Assembly (NCBI GenBank): GCA_020747065.1
Contig: JAGMVK010000029.1
Location: 62,001 to 126,000, forward strand
DNA: 64,000 bases
Direction: 5' to 3'
Source: Cadophora sp. MPI-SDFR-AT-0126
Taxonomy: Eukaryota > Ascomycota > Leotiomycetes > Helotiales > Ploettnerulaceae
Part shown: in pieces, positions 35,100 to 47,077 of the stretch
Layout of the letters: each line of letters begins with the position of its first letter
Numbering within the stretch: position 1 is the first letter of the stretch
Made by a program: the position numbers and the translations under genes
The notes under the pieces: generated by a model
The model's database searches: none
Seen by the model: the letters and a program-made list of their open reading frames with translations, nothing else
Told to the model about the DNA's origin: nothing

Positions 35100-35870
35100 A
35101 GTTGACGGGCATTAGATACACCGCACACAGACGATGGCATTTGCAAGAGCTGGATATTGCGTGACTCAGTATTGATGATTTCACGAGTCTTATTTTCTTC
35201 TGAGCTTATACCCCGCCATAGGCAGTTTGCATTTAGAGCTTGCTTGAATTTATGCATGTCAAATATGATGCTATTAAGTGATATCTCCAAATGTTTCTTT
35301 GGCATACTTTGGCAAGCAGCGATTGCAGAAATCCGAACATTTTTCCTCCTCGAGTTGGTTGTTTGGTGACTTTCAAGGCGTCTATTTGTAGCCTTTTCAG
35401 GCAAGTCCGGATTTCCAATCAAAGTCATTGCTTGCAGCAAGGCTGAGGCCAAATTTCTCAGTACCACCAATACAGTAAGCAAACTGAGTACACAGACAGG
35501 CCGGAGAGCATCTTCGCGGTGGGGGTCCAGCTGAGCCTTGCAGCTGCAGCTTGCAGGAGCGGGGCAGTGCAGATGGCATTCCCATATTTTCCCCCGGATT
35601 TACAAACTTCTGTATCTATCGCATTTTCATTCCCAAAGTTCGTGCAACTTCGCATCTCAAATCCCAGCTTGATCCAAAAGAGATGACAAGGTAGGAAGGG
35701 TCAGGGCATTTTAGTGGGCTTTTACATCATTTATCAACCTTCAACAGCGAGTCTGCATCTCAATTTGAAGCCGCCAAAACTACTTCCGATACAACACTTC
35801 AAACGACTCTCTGCTGAGGTATATATTTCTGCTGGTATAGAAACAAGACATCGTCCGTTGCCCCGTAGCA
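35100..35870. other. Intergenic region before the CCCH-kinase gene
   Basis: No gene is recognised. It probably contains the promoter and leader of the downstream gene. Confidence 0.4.
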
Positions 35871-38196
35871 ATGAGTGCCACAGGAATGGCTCGAGAAGCC
35901 ACCTTACAAGCCATGCAAAGATCTCCAAGATCCGGTTCACCGACTACAATGGAACACACGATGCACGATGAAGATACGACAATTGCTAGCGACGATGACA
36001 GTAACTTTGTTCCCCATTGGGTTTTCGAAATGGTCAAGAGATTCTTTACCAAGCCCCCGATACCTATTCCCGTCGGCATGAATCAGTCGATGTTTATACC
36101 GCATCTCACAGGCGAGACGCTGGGGTCACTGAAAGCCACTCTGCGAGTGTCGGGCCCCCAAGCTGCCTACGCTGAGCTTGAAGAGAAAATGATGGACTGG
36201 ATTGATCCATTTCGGATGAAGCCCGTGAAGAGAACAAGTGCCGGGGGCTTAACGATTGGCGCCGCGCTTTCAGAGCTCAAGTCAATCTCCGCCACAGATG
36301 GCTCCTCGACCGTCAAGCCTTCTTCTGTCGATACTCCTCTTACAGTAGCAGACATCTCCAGCCCTCTCAGTTCATCTCAACTACCTCTTCTACCATGTAA
36401 GTATCATATACTAGGGGCCTGCCCCGACGGTACATCTTGCCCTTTCAGTCATGAGCTAGAACGCACAAAAAGAACGGTTTGCACGTATTTCCTGAAGGTA
36501 TGGTCATCCGAGTGAGCATCAATAACATCGGCTAATGGAGGAAGGGGAGATGCAAGTTTGGGGAAACATGTGCAAATACGCATGTATTGCCAAATGGTCT
36601 TGGGGCCGATGGCACGCAGGACTTAGCAAACAATTTGACCACGACGGCACCGAAACAATCAGAACGCGAGGATTCTGTTGTGCGCGGTGCAGTAGATTTC
36701 GAATACAGAGGCAACCGTATCAAAATCCACGAAACCTCATCAACTTCTTTTGCATCATACTACAGTGCCCAATCTTCATTGGTGGGGAACGCCTCTCAAG
36801 CCTCCAGGTATTCATCGGGGCGTCGATATCCTGCATTTGGCTTCACTCGCCGAAATACGGCTTCTTTCAAGCAATCACCTAAGTACTACAGCGCCGAGTC
36901 CTCTCACGTCGTTGCGACCGAAAAAGAGATCAAGGAAGACTCGATGGACACGATGTCTGGATATCGTAAGGCAATTCAAGACCGAGGGTTGATGTTGCCT
37001 TTAGACCAAGAGCTCAATTGGTCTGGTAGAGAAAATGGTGGACAACGTAAGTGTTCATGATACATATCATTCCTTGTCCTTGGAAATAGATGGTATTTTT
37101 TAAGCCAGTAGCCTAAGTGCTGATGCTATTCGTAGATGTTGAATTTGGCAAAGGCGAAACACTACCTTTCCAAGTTATTGGACCTATCGGTGCAAGTCTA
37201 ACTGCCCAAATCGACAAGGTTTGCTGCAGACGAATCTTGCTAGCCAGAAAGACGATGGTCTGCGGCCGAAGAATGACGGTCGAAGAGGCTCTCGTTGAAG
37301 TTGAGCACCTTCAGAGTTTAAGACATCCTCATATCGTCCAACTAGTAGGCAGCTATTTGCAGGGTAAAAGGTTCTCGGTGCTACTGTATCCGGTAGCAGA
37401 TTGTGATTTCACCGTTTTCCTCGAACAAGTCCTCGATATTGTCCAGGAAACACCTGACATGAAATTTCGAGCTGCAAATGCAAATCGAATGGTAAGAGCT
37501 GGAGCTTTATTCGTCGGCCCAGCACCCCAGGCCGTTGCATCGATGTGGAATTTCTTCGCGTGTTTGGTGGACGCTGTGCAGTACATCCACTCTACTGCAC
37601 GAAAACACCTCGACATCAAGCCAGGCAATATTCTCGTTAGGAAGCACGCCCAAGCTGCCTACGGCTATAGGGTATACATCGCAGATTTCGGGATATCTCG
37701 GTCGTTCAAATCGTTAGATCACAGCCAGACAGACACTCACATCCGCCGCACGCCAAAGTATTGTGCTCCTGAAGTTTGGGAGCAAGATGTCCACGGACGA
37801 GCAGCAGATATCTTTTCACTAGGATGTGTGTTCATAGAGATGCTCACTGTACTATGCGGGCGAGATTTAGACGAGTTTGCTGACTTTCGGTCGAACGTCG
37901 GTGAAGGGGGCGGTGCTTACCATGAAAGTATCGACCAAGTCTTCGAGTGGGCAGAACTGTTGCGGCCGGAGTTGAAGGACTACTTCATGTATGAAACGTT
38001 GTTCCAGGCGTTTGAGTCGAGCGAAAGTAAGGTTCCGAAGATACAGGGCTTGAATGCTATGCTTCACATGCTGGCTAAGGATCCCGAGGAGAGGAAGATG
38101 CCAATTTTCTACAAGGACGGGCCAAGTCAGGAGAGATGTTGTGCTTGTGGAGAGATACCGGAGAAGTACGAATACTGTGAAGAGGTGGGAACATGA
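35871..38196 (+). CDS. CCCH zinc-finger / protein kinase fusion protein
   Basis: Three exons (35871-36497, 36545-37046, 37136-38196; introns 47 and 89 bp) join to 730 codons with no stop, giving 729 aa. Two CCCH fingers of C-x7-C-x5-C-x3-H type occupy residues 176-194 and 204-222 (CKYHILGAC..., CTYFLKGRC...); such pairs usually bind RNA. From about 390 to 690 is a protein kinase domain: glycine loop GPIGAS, Lys 415 (LLARKTM), helix-C Glu 431, catalytic loop KHLDIKPGNIL (Asp 536, Lys 538, Asn 541), DFG at 560-562 and CAPE at 586-589. All catalytic residues are kept, but HRD reads HLD, so it is a non-RD kinase. A Cys-rich tail (ERCCACGEIPEKYEYC) closes it. The finger and kinase parts could be two genes only if the frame-perfect splice at 37,047-37,135 is false. 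Confidence 0.82.
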
Positions 38197-40351
38197 AATA
38201 GCGACTGGCAAAGCACTGCACAAAACGAACATGGGTCGTGGGATAGTATTCGGGTCTCACAGCTCGCATTTGCGTATGTTGTCAGTCAGGGACACTTCTG
38301 GGGCTGAAGATGGGATAAGAGCCGCAGATATTGTGCCATATGTTAACTGCGGCGCGGCTCGGATTGATCTGAGAAAGGGGTGAGGAGAAGAAGAGAGAGC
38401 TTGAAGGAACAAATGCATGCGGCATGAATTGGAAAAGGACATGGAAAGCACTTGCTCACGACCAAGTTCACTGTTAGAGGGAAGGCCCTCATTCCAGTTT
38501 CCGCAGCTTGAGTCACAGAGATGCATGTTTCTGCGCGGAATTTGATCTAAGGGCCTCTCTGCAGTCCAACCAGCTCTCCATGCAAGCAAATCGACTTTCA
38601 GACCTCAACCCCACACAAGGTTCAATCATCACCAGTTTCGCCACATTCAGATAGAATTAGGCTATACTTACGAGTCCACTACCAGTGGTACCATACAAGC
38701 CATAGATTCCAATACTGGCGCTGATGTTCGATAGTATCCGACTTAATGAATACGATCGATAGACTTAGAGTGCAATGTCTGCGCCTCATTCGCCTTCTAA
38801 CGACCAACCTGCGTTTTATCAAGTGCGGTATGAATATAAGATTGAAAGTTTTTGCACATCTCTTCGAGGGTAGCGATGATACTGGTCCACGAGATGTCAA
38901 GTGGCGGAATACGACGAGATGTCGACCGTGAAAAAAATAGCCGACCCTCTGTCGTGTCCCGAGTCATTTGGTACCAATACAGCTTCCGGAACGGAAGCTC
39001 TGCTGTCATCTCTGGCGGCGAGATCTCAAGAAGTTCGTACACGCTTGCGTGCCATCGAAAGAAAACATGGCCTGTAGGTCCCCCAGGCAAGTCAAGGCTT
39101 GCTGCCTACCCACCCACCTCGAGCATGAATTGAAAGTAAATTGAGTTTGTCGCGAAAAGTTTGACATTGTGTCTTTGACGGGGGTTTCAAAACGGGTGGT
39201 GGGTGACATGACAGGACAGGACAGGACTGGACTGAGCAGACAGCGGCTGAGGCGTCGTGGCTGATGAACCGTGCTGGGATAGCCAGATTGACTACTGCAG
39301 GAACAGGGAATATTCATTGGATCTTCTCCTTGATTTGGACTTCTTCGCTTCATCACTTTATGAATTCATAAGTTCATTGAGTAGTTGGCTCGCTCCTAGC
39401 AAAGCTTTCTAGACCACCAGGGAAACCAGGTCCTAGTCTATTCTACTCTATTCATAGAATTCCTAGTTGTGTGCGGAAGATAGGGGACGGGTGTGATCCG
39501 AGCCCGCCAGCCAGCCAGCCAGCCCTGATCATCAACCTCACCTCACTGACATCCTGCCTGATCCAACAGCTGTCGATGAAACGGTGATTCACACAGCCAA
39601 ACACAAGAAATTGCAACAAAAGCCGGCTTTGAGACAGAACTCTCATCATCCGATCTCCAATTCCTGACTCACATCCAACCAAAATCTTGAATCTTTTGGG
39701 GGTGCGGGTGGAAGCAAGGAACAAATCAGGGAGAGAGGTGTCTGACGACTCTGACGGGGATGAGTAGAAACGGAGGGAAGCATTGCATATCAGATGGCCA
39801 TAACACGCAAGCTCCCCTGTTTCTCCTGTCCATAATGCAGACCAGTCAAGAATCGTGTCAAGTCCTCCACAGCCTTCACCTGCCGGCCGCGTGTTTCACG
39901 CTCGATGATTTGCCTCATCCTTGAAAAAGCGGGGATGGCTTTCTCCCAACACTCAAAATCAACGCGTTCCCCTGAAGCGGCTTCGATCTATCTATCTCGT
40001 ATCCAATATTTTCTCGGTGCAGGCGGATAAACGACCTCGATTGATTCGGGACGGGAAAGAAGAGTGGAGAGCTATACGTTGCATTAATTTGTGATTTTCT
40101 CTTTATACGTTGTTCTAATTGGTGTACCTTGTGGCGCAGCCTCTTCTTTAATTGGGTCTTGTCGTTCATTCAACCTCCGTATTGGCTGTTCCTGCCTGCC
40201 GGCCGGCCTGCCTGCGTCTTTTTATTTTCCTATTCGGATACAGTACCCAGGATAAGGATTAGGAAGGAGAGAGGAGATAGGAGGGGAGGGGAGGGACGAG
40301 AGGGGTGCAAGATCGATTGATATAGATACGAGAGCCGGCTCTCCTTTCAAA
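38197..40351. other. 2.1-kb intergenic region with short repeats
   Basis: No gene is recognised; frames up to 116 codons (for example 39,006-39,356 minus) have no family features. It contains GGACA units near 39,210-39,232, CCAG units near 39,505-39,523 and a CCTGCCGGCCGGCC palindromic patch near 40,193-40,213 in the presumed promoter of the GH16 gene. Confidence 0.45.
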
Positions 40352-41928
40352 ATGGCCCAACCTACAACTAATTCCTCTTCTACCACATCGCCATCGCGAC
40401 TTCAAATTCCAACACCACCAGAGCAAACCGCACAGTCGTTTCGTCCGCTGGAGTACTGGAAACCACCCAAGGCTGTCCGTCACATCCGAAAAGCAAGTAG
40501 CCGGGTCTTTTCGCCCAAGAAGGACTCACATACGACTGACATCCACGACCCAGAAAAGCAGGACTTGGAGCTTCAAGAGAGGGAGAGGGAAGCCGAGGAA
40601 TTCTTTCAGAGCAAAGGCATGTCGTTCGCTACTATTGGGGAGATGAATGCGAGGAGGAAGACTTTTGCCAATGAGCAGGTCATGTCATACGACCGCGCCG
40701 ACACACCATGGTGGAATGTTAGAAGTTGGGGCAAAAAAGCTTGGGCGGTCTTCACAGGAGTGGTGGTCGTAATTCTCATTATTGTTATTGCAGTTGCTGT
40801 CGTGGTTTCGAGGAACAATAGATACCCGACGTATTCGACTCAGAACTATTCGCTGTCCGAGACGTGTAAGTTATTATTGTTTGTTGTTTTTATTTCGTTT
40901 ACAAGTCGACTAAGTGCTGACATGTCAGAAACAGTCTCAGGAGAATCCTTCTTCTCCGACAACTTTGACTATTTCACAGGCTATGACCCAACCAACGGAC
41001 ATGTCCACTACGTACCAGCGGAGCAAGCCTCAAGCCTGAACCTCACCTACACGACTGCCACGTCCGCTATTCTGCGGGTTGATACCTCCGTCTCCAACAC
41101 GTCCGTCCCCAATGCATCTACTGGCCGCTTCTCGGTCCGCGTAACTTCCAAGAAGCAATACGGACTCAACACCCTCTTCATCTTCGACGTTAAGCACTCG
41201 CCCACAGGCTGCGGTACCTGGCCAGCGCTCTGGCTTACTGACCCGTCAAACTGGCCTGAAAATGGCGAGATCGATGTTATGGAATCCGTCAACGTGGTCG
41301 ACAACTCATTCAACCAAATGACGCTCCACACTTCTAAAGGATGCACGATGAAAGGTGTAAAGCGTAAGGAAACTGGCAAAGTCCTCGCCTCGTCCTGTGT
41401 CAACACCACGGATGCCAATGCTGGTTGTGGCGTCAACGCTGGGACCGATACTACATTTGGCGACACTTTCAACAACAATGGAGGTGGAGTTCTAGCTCTA
41501 GAGCTCAGAGAGGCTGGTATTCGCATGTGGCAGTTTGCGAGGGATGTGGTTCCCAGCAACGTGTGGAGTTCTCCTGACCCTAATTCTTGGGGGACTGCCA
41601 CGGCCGACTTTCCAAATACGGAGTGTAACATCGCGAATCACTTCCGGAATCAGAGTATTGTGGCGAATATCGATCTGTGTGGCGATTGGGCAGGTGCGCA
41701 GAAGGTATATGGCGAGAATTGTGAGTTGGCCCCTTGTCCCTGGTCTGTGTACATCGGCCTGGTGCTCTTTGCTTGACATCATCAGCCTGAAATAGAAGTA
41801 AAAGATCGCTAATTTGCATTACTTTTTCAGGTCCTGGTACTTGCGTCGATTATGTCTCAAACAACAACACGGCCTTCAAAAATGCGTATTGGGAATTCGG
41901 CAATTTCTCTGTCTTCTCCGTATCCTGA
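40352..41928 (+). CDS. Membrane-anchored GH16 endo-1,3(4)-beta-glucanase-like protein
   Basis: Exons 40352-40865, 40935-41720 and 41831-41928 give 465 aa; introns are 69 and 110 bp. The N-terminal 130 residues are cytosolic-looking (Ser/Pro/charged), followed by one hydrophobic span (131-153), making a type II membrane protein. The extracellular domain is GH16: SFFSDNFDYFTGYDPTNGHV, CGTWPALWLTDPSNWPENGE and the catalytic GEIDVMES (Glu 283 and Glu 288 of the E-x-D-x-x-E motif). Many Asn-x-Ser/Thr sites fit secretion. The acceptor of intron 1 was set at 40,934 because the two earlier AGs create a stop. It probably acts on beta-1,3 or mixed-link glucan of the own wall or of plants. Confidence 0.9.
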
Positions 41929-42770
41929 GGTAACCAGCGGCGCAGCAACCTCGACCAATCTGTCAAGACTCTCTATGCTTTTGCTGCATTGTCTTTCGCC
42001 CAACAGCTTTATTGTATGGATTTATGGAGAAATTCTTGAATGATTTAGGAGCTGGCGTTTTGGACTGGACTGGACTGGACTGGACTTATAGATAGATGGT
42101 GATCTGATTTGGGCGACCTTTCTTTGGGGCGGAAATTTCGATGTTATGGCATCATAGTGAAGGGAACGCTGGACTTCAGGACCCCGAGACGAGGTAGTAA
42201 TGGCGTTTGGGTCGGAGGAGCATGATAGATAGGATTCGAGAATTCTGTGCTGGATTTGAAAGAAAGTGGCAGGCTTGGGGAGGAGCCCCATAGATGTTAA
42301 AATATGCCCTTGGCAGAGAGAAAGCTAAGCTGCTCTCAAGATCTCCCTATGTCTTATACCTTGTGATTTGGTTTGCAGTATGCACTCAGCAGCCTTGTAA
42401 CGACAAAAAGGTTTAGGAATTCACATGGCTTAATGATCGCTCATTTCATAATCACTACGAAGCCAGTCGAATCAGTTTCCTCTGATAAGATCGGACGAAA
42501 ACAATTCCCTAAAATTTCCTGTATTGCAATTCTCCCTCTTCAGTCTTGAGATTCAGCCTCGTCCCTTATGCATGCACGGACCACCGGATCACAGCCTCGC
42601 CACAAAAAATCTCGCCCGTCAAGCTCCGAAGCTCACTTTATGCATCCAGCTTGCAATCATCACTTCTCTTCACTTCAATAATTCGCTACGAAACAAAACT
42701 TCACTGAATACACGCCGTATCGCCGAGTATCGATTGTCAATAATTGGGCTCAACATATTGCAGCGTAGTC
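41929..42770. other. Intergenic region between GH16 and tim22
   Basis: Five TGGAC units at 42,061-42,085 are the only structure noticed. No gene seen. Confidence 0.45.
42061..42085. repeat. TGGAC pentanucleotide repeat, 5 copies
   Basis: Five perfect TGGAC units, about 130 bp after the GH16 stop, probably in its 3' untranslated region. Confidence 0.9.
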
Positions 42771-43702
42771 ATGAATGGACCGATGTGGACGCCTGGAGGT
42801 GCGGGAGGTGGATACCAGGGCGATGCGCAGGAGGAGCAGGCGAAGGCTGTGGTTAAGAGTGTAGGTTGAGACGCTTCTTTCTTGCTGTGTGCTATTCTGG
42901 AGAGGAGGGGATTTGAGAAGTGTGGATTGGATTGCGAGCTTGGGGTGAAGAGGTTCGGAGAGGTGATGGAGTTGGACTGGGAATTGAGTCCATCGTGCTG
43001 AATATGGACCGGATATTGAAAGGCTGGAATTCGAGGTTGAGGGCGCGCACTCTGAGGAGAGGGGAGGAATACATTTCGAGATGAAATTGGTTCGCGATGG
43101 CTACAAGGAACGACTATTGGCAGCGAGGATCGAGAGACTCGCAGAGTTCTAACGATGAGAAGCTATAGCCACAGATTGAAACACAAGCTAACATACATAT
43201 TCGCAGATGCAAGCTCTAATGGAGTCCTGTCCCGGTAAAACCGCCGTCTCAGGCGTGATGGGCTTCGCTCTCGGCGGAGCCTTTGGTCTCTTCATGGCGT
43301 CCGTACGTACACATCCTATCCCTCTCCAGACATGCGCTTTCTAACATTCTCAAGATGCAATATGATACACCTCTTCATACACCAGGTTCCGCCGGTGCAC
43401 AAGTCGCCTCCCTCCCCCTCCGACAACAACTCAAAGCTGGTCTCCGCGATATGGGAGCACGCTCTTTCTCCTCAGCGAAGAACTTCGGGAAGGTTGGTGC
43501 TATATTCGCGGGTACGGAGTGTTGTATTGAAGGGTTCCGTGCGAAGAATGATCTTGCCAATGGAGTGTTGGCTGGGTGTATTACGGGAGGTGTGTTGGCC
43601 GCCCCCGCTGGACCACAAGCCGCTGCGTTGGGGTGTGCGGGTTTTGCTGCGTTTTCAGCGGCTATTGATGCATACATGAGGAGGCCGAGTGAGGTTGATT
43701 AG
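42771..43702 (+). CDS. tim22: Mitochondrial inner-membrane translocase Tim22
   Basis: Pore subunit of the TIM22 carrier translocase. Exons 42771-42860, 43207-43302 and 43355-43702 give 177 aa. Family blocks: [50 protein letters not shown] and [20 protein letters not shown] followed by [11 protein letters not shown]. The paired conserved cysteines and the glycine-rich membrane segments are present. Intron 1 is 346 bp, about seven times the local norm; its signals (GTAGGT donor, CTAAC branch, GCAG acceptor) are normal. Exon 1 is a Gly/Gln-rich soluble leader ([16 protein letters not shown]). The next exon starts with its own ATG, so a shorter start is conceivable, but the leader fits fungal Tim22. 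Confidence 0.93.
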
Positions 43703-44371
43703 GTTGGCCACGAGGAGTTGGATCGAACCTGGAGAAGTAATAATTGTTTCGGAAAAGAAGGGAAGACCGCTCATTTTACAGCTTGGCATGCATGAGGGAG
43801 TCCTCTGTGATGTGTGTATGAGTGCATCGGTCGGATAGACGGGCATTGCAAGGCGTTCTGGGAATCTACTAGCGAGTCTTATACTGGCTAGTAACTTGGG
43901 TCTTCTGTATACCAGCATGTTCGATAGAGAGGCGTTTCGGTACAGTGATGATCAAGCGAGCAGATATGGCTGTGTTACTAGACTCTCAACTACACAATTT
44001 CAAGCATTTTTGAGTCTCAAGGTGTAGATGCAATCAACGAACGACGATGTCACGGCGAAGCCTGTACGAAGGTAAGATGTCTGTCCAATTATCTGATCAG
44101 TAAATTGTTTCTGCCTCTAGCTCTGTTTATATTTGTATTGTATATATGAGGCATCCATCTCTTCCCATTGCAAATGCGTGTAAGAGATATATAGTAGCAA
44201 TCTAAATATGCCCAGAAACTCCGCGCTATGCCATGCTTCTTTTTCCCTTTCCAGAAGTCCATCTCAAATGCTGAGCAGAGTCCTGTACCAAAGAATCGAG
44301 TCAATATCAACGGCCTAGGTCGGCGGCCATCGTAAGGTAGAAACTTAAGGCACAAGGTATATCCTGCTCTC
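43703..44371. other. Convergent intergenic region
   Basis: 3' untranslated sequence of tim22 and of the MFS exporter. Nothing else is seen. Confidence 0.4.
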
Positions 44372-46371
44372 TTACATAACCTGCGCAGTAAATCTCCCTT
44401 TGCCCCTGATTCTCGGCCCATAGATATAGAAAAGATACGGTATGGGAACCAAACACAAACTCACAAACCCCAACAACGAACTCGCCCACTGAATTCCCAA
44501 GTTATGAAACATAGGGGCCACGAACAGTGGGAAGACTGCCGCGAATATCGATCGCAGTAATGTATTCGCGGCCACAGCTGAGGCTGCGAATCGGGCGAAT
44601 GTATCGATCAGGTAGTTCAGCGCGGCTTGGAAAATCGTGAAGAAGCCGAAACCCATAAATACTAGCGACAGGAGGGGAAGTACTGGGGTGATATGCCGGG
44701 GGGAGGTCCAGCCGAAGAGGAAGAGGGAGGTGGCGAAGAAGAGGGACCCGATCATCATCGGTGGCAGACGGGCTTCTGGCACGGGCTTGTTGTTGTTTGC
44801 TTCGAAGCGGCGGATGTAGAATTTGTTGTTGCTAGAGTCTCGCTTAGCTTCTGTTTAGAGACAAAAGGGGGAATTTGCAAAAGGCACGTACAAGATATTT
44901 GCGCCACCACCGAGAATGGTACCGGAGAGGAGTGCTAAGAAGGGGAGTTGTGATGTAACTGGACCCCAACCTCTCTCTTCCGCGAACTGGATCGGGATAG
45001 CTCCTAGACACAGGTACAAGATACCATAAACAAAACTCGCGTACAGCGCCACCAGGAAGCAGATCGGCGTAGCCAGTAGTCTGAACGGGGTCTTCAGGAA
45101 CTTGTTTGCCATCTCCTTGAGACTGACATCCCACTCCTCGTGCCGTGCATGAAGAGACCAGTTTCCTGTCTCGTGGCGGAGACGTCGTGCTTTTTGCACC
45201 AGGAGGACGGGCGCGTAGGTTTCGTCGAGAATTAGCACATCAAAGATGAGAACGGTGGTCATCATTATGGCAGTTGTCTGCGTAGGTTTTGTCAGCATGG
45301 CAGGAGATTTTGATTTGGCTGGTCAGAATTGGGGAGTGGATGCATTGCAGGAAGTTCTTACATATTCAGTCCAACGCCAGCGGAGGTAACTCGAAACTAT
45401 AGCGCCCCCTGCAATTGGACTTGAAATATATCAGCTGGGCTCTGCTTTCTTGGATGCAGATATGTACACTTACCCAAGTGTGGGACCGCCGACGACAGCA
45501 AATGCATAGCCTACAATAGCCGTTCCTCTCTGTTGAGGAGACCAGATATCGCCAAGTACACCTCCAGTATTCTAAGTTGCAAGAACTCAATCAGCTACAG
45601 TAACTGGATAACCCAAAAGTTCTACAGTGGCTTTGACTCGGAGATGTATTTGGGGAAGAGCGAAAGATGGAGTGAAGAACTGACAGTGACGGGAGCCGAA
45701 CCAAATAAACCAGCAAAGAATCTCGTAAGCAGAATAGTTTGAATGTCTTTCGCAGTAGCCGTACCGAATGAGAAGCAAGCCGCAACAAAGTATGGGGCTA
45801 GAACAGCAGGTTTCCTTCCATACCTTCAAGTGCCTGTCAGCACACATCTAACATCACTATCCAAATAAGGAACCTACACTTCACTCAATGGCGCCCACAG
45901 CAACGGCCCCAATCCAAATCCCATGAGTAAAAAACTGACGCCTAGGGTTCCCACTTCCTCAGTAACGCCATACTCCTCGCTAATCTGGTTCACCGCGGGA
46001 CTGTACACAGAACTCGCCCAGGTAGATCCCATAGTCGTGAGACCATACAACAGCGTCGTGATCAGCTTCTTCCTGAAAGGCCAATTGATTGGTCGGTATG
46101 GATCATCTGGTCCATCAAAGTCTACAATCGAGTCTGGAGAGGTTTTCACGTGAGAAAGGGGGTGTGTGAAGCGGTTGTGGTTTGTATTTCGGTGGATGAG
46201 TGACTGGGTGCGTGTGATGCGACTGCTGGTTTGGGGAGCAAGAGGCTGAGAAGGGACCTGGTCTGGTGCTGTGACTTGTTTCTCAAGATCGAGTCTATGA
46301 GGTACTGTGGATGTAGATGTGGTAGTCTCATCATCATCATCTGAGGCGGAGGAAAGGTGTCGAGTTGGCAT
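44372..46371 (-). CDS. MFS drug:H+ antiporter (DHA1-type)
   Basis: Six exons (46371-45878, 45823-45685, 45571-45474, 45419-45362, 45277-44892, 44831-44372) give 544 aa. Introns are 54, 113, 54, 84 and 60 bp. The acceptors at 45,420 and 44,832 were chosen because they restore TLGPIAGGAIVSSYLRWRW and GGGANIFNNKFYIRRF. Typical DHA1 marks: DDPYRPINWPFRKKL before TM1, GFGLGPLLWAPLSEVYGRKP (motif A region), LTRFFAGLFGSAPVTNTGG, and GPTLGPIAGG resembling antiporter motif C. The cytosolic N-terminus (about 110 residues) is Ser/Thr-rich. Probably exports drugs, polyamines or metabolites from the plasma membrane; substrate not readable. Confidence 0.92.
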
Positions 46372-47077
46372 TTCAAGGGTGCGGGAGAGGTGGCGCTTTC
46401 CCTGGACGCAATATTGTAAAACTTTATGTGATGCTGATGATAATATTCCACAAAACTTAAAAAATGACGCTGTTGTGAAACTGGTCTGGAAATTGTATGT
46501 CGATGTTTTGCCGGCTCGTTAGAAGTGGCAAGATACTGGCAAGTATCGGTAGTGGAGAAGGGAAGTGCAGATGGGCGCTCGTTCAATAAGCGGTGGTTGT
46601 AATCTTACACAATGGTTCAACAACAAAACAACTCGCTAATGCAAGGGAGCTGAATAAACGGTAAGAAATGCTAAACCGAATAATTCATTCGGACTCGAGA
46701 GGTTATCTTCGAAATATATCCGGATCGAAAGGTGGATCGCAACGGCAATTTTGCGATGGCCCGAAATCGGCGTGATGCACAGCGGCCACGGGTGTATCCT
46801 CCCGCAATGTGGGAGTGGCCACTGTGCATGCATTGCAGGGATTGTGTATCAAAAGTGGGCTTGAATTTGTTCTCAATTGAGAAGTCCATGACTCGGTGAT
46901 TGTGATCAGGAAATACCAGCATATTGCTGGTCGTATTGTGAATAGAGAATGATGCTTACTATGCCACTACCATGCTGACATCGTTAGCGAGATAGCCGAA
47001 ACAGCACCATTTGGGGGTCTGGATGAAGCAAATATTTTTCTACTACATGGCCAAACAGTAAATTGAAAGTTTGTCAA
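46372..47077. other. Intergenic region upstream of the MFS exporter
   Basis: Promoter of the exporter and 3' end of the sedolisin gene. No gene seen. Confidence 0.4.

Noticed and set aside
41047..41631. 194-codon minus-strand frame opposite the GH16 gene
   Set aside because: Mirror frame of a well-identified enzyme; no recognisable domain.
43724..43740. Possible tRNA T-loop (GGTTCGATC, minus strand)
   Set aside because: The stem bases are not complementary and no cloverleaf can be drawn.
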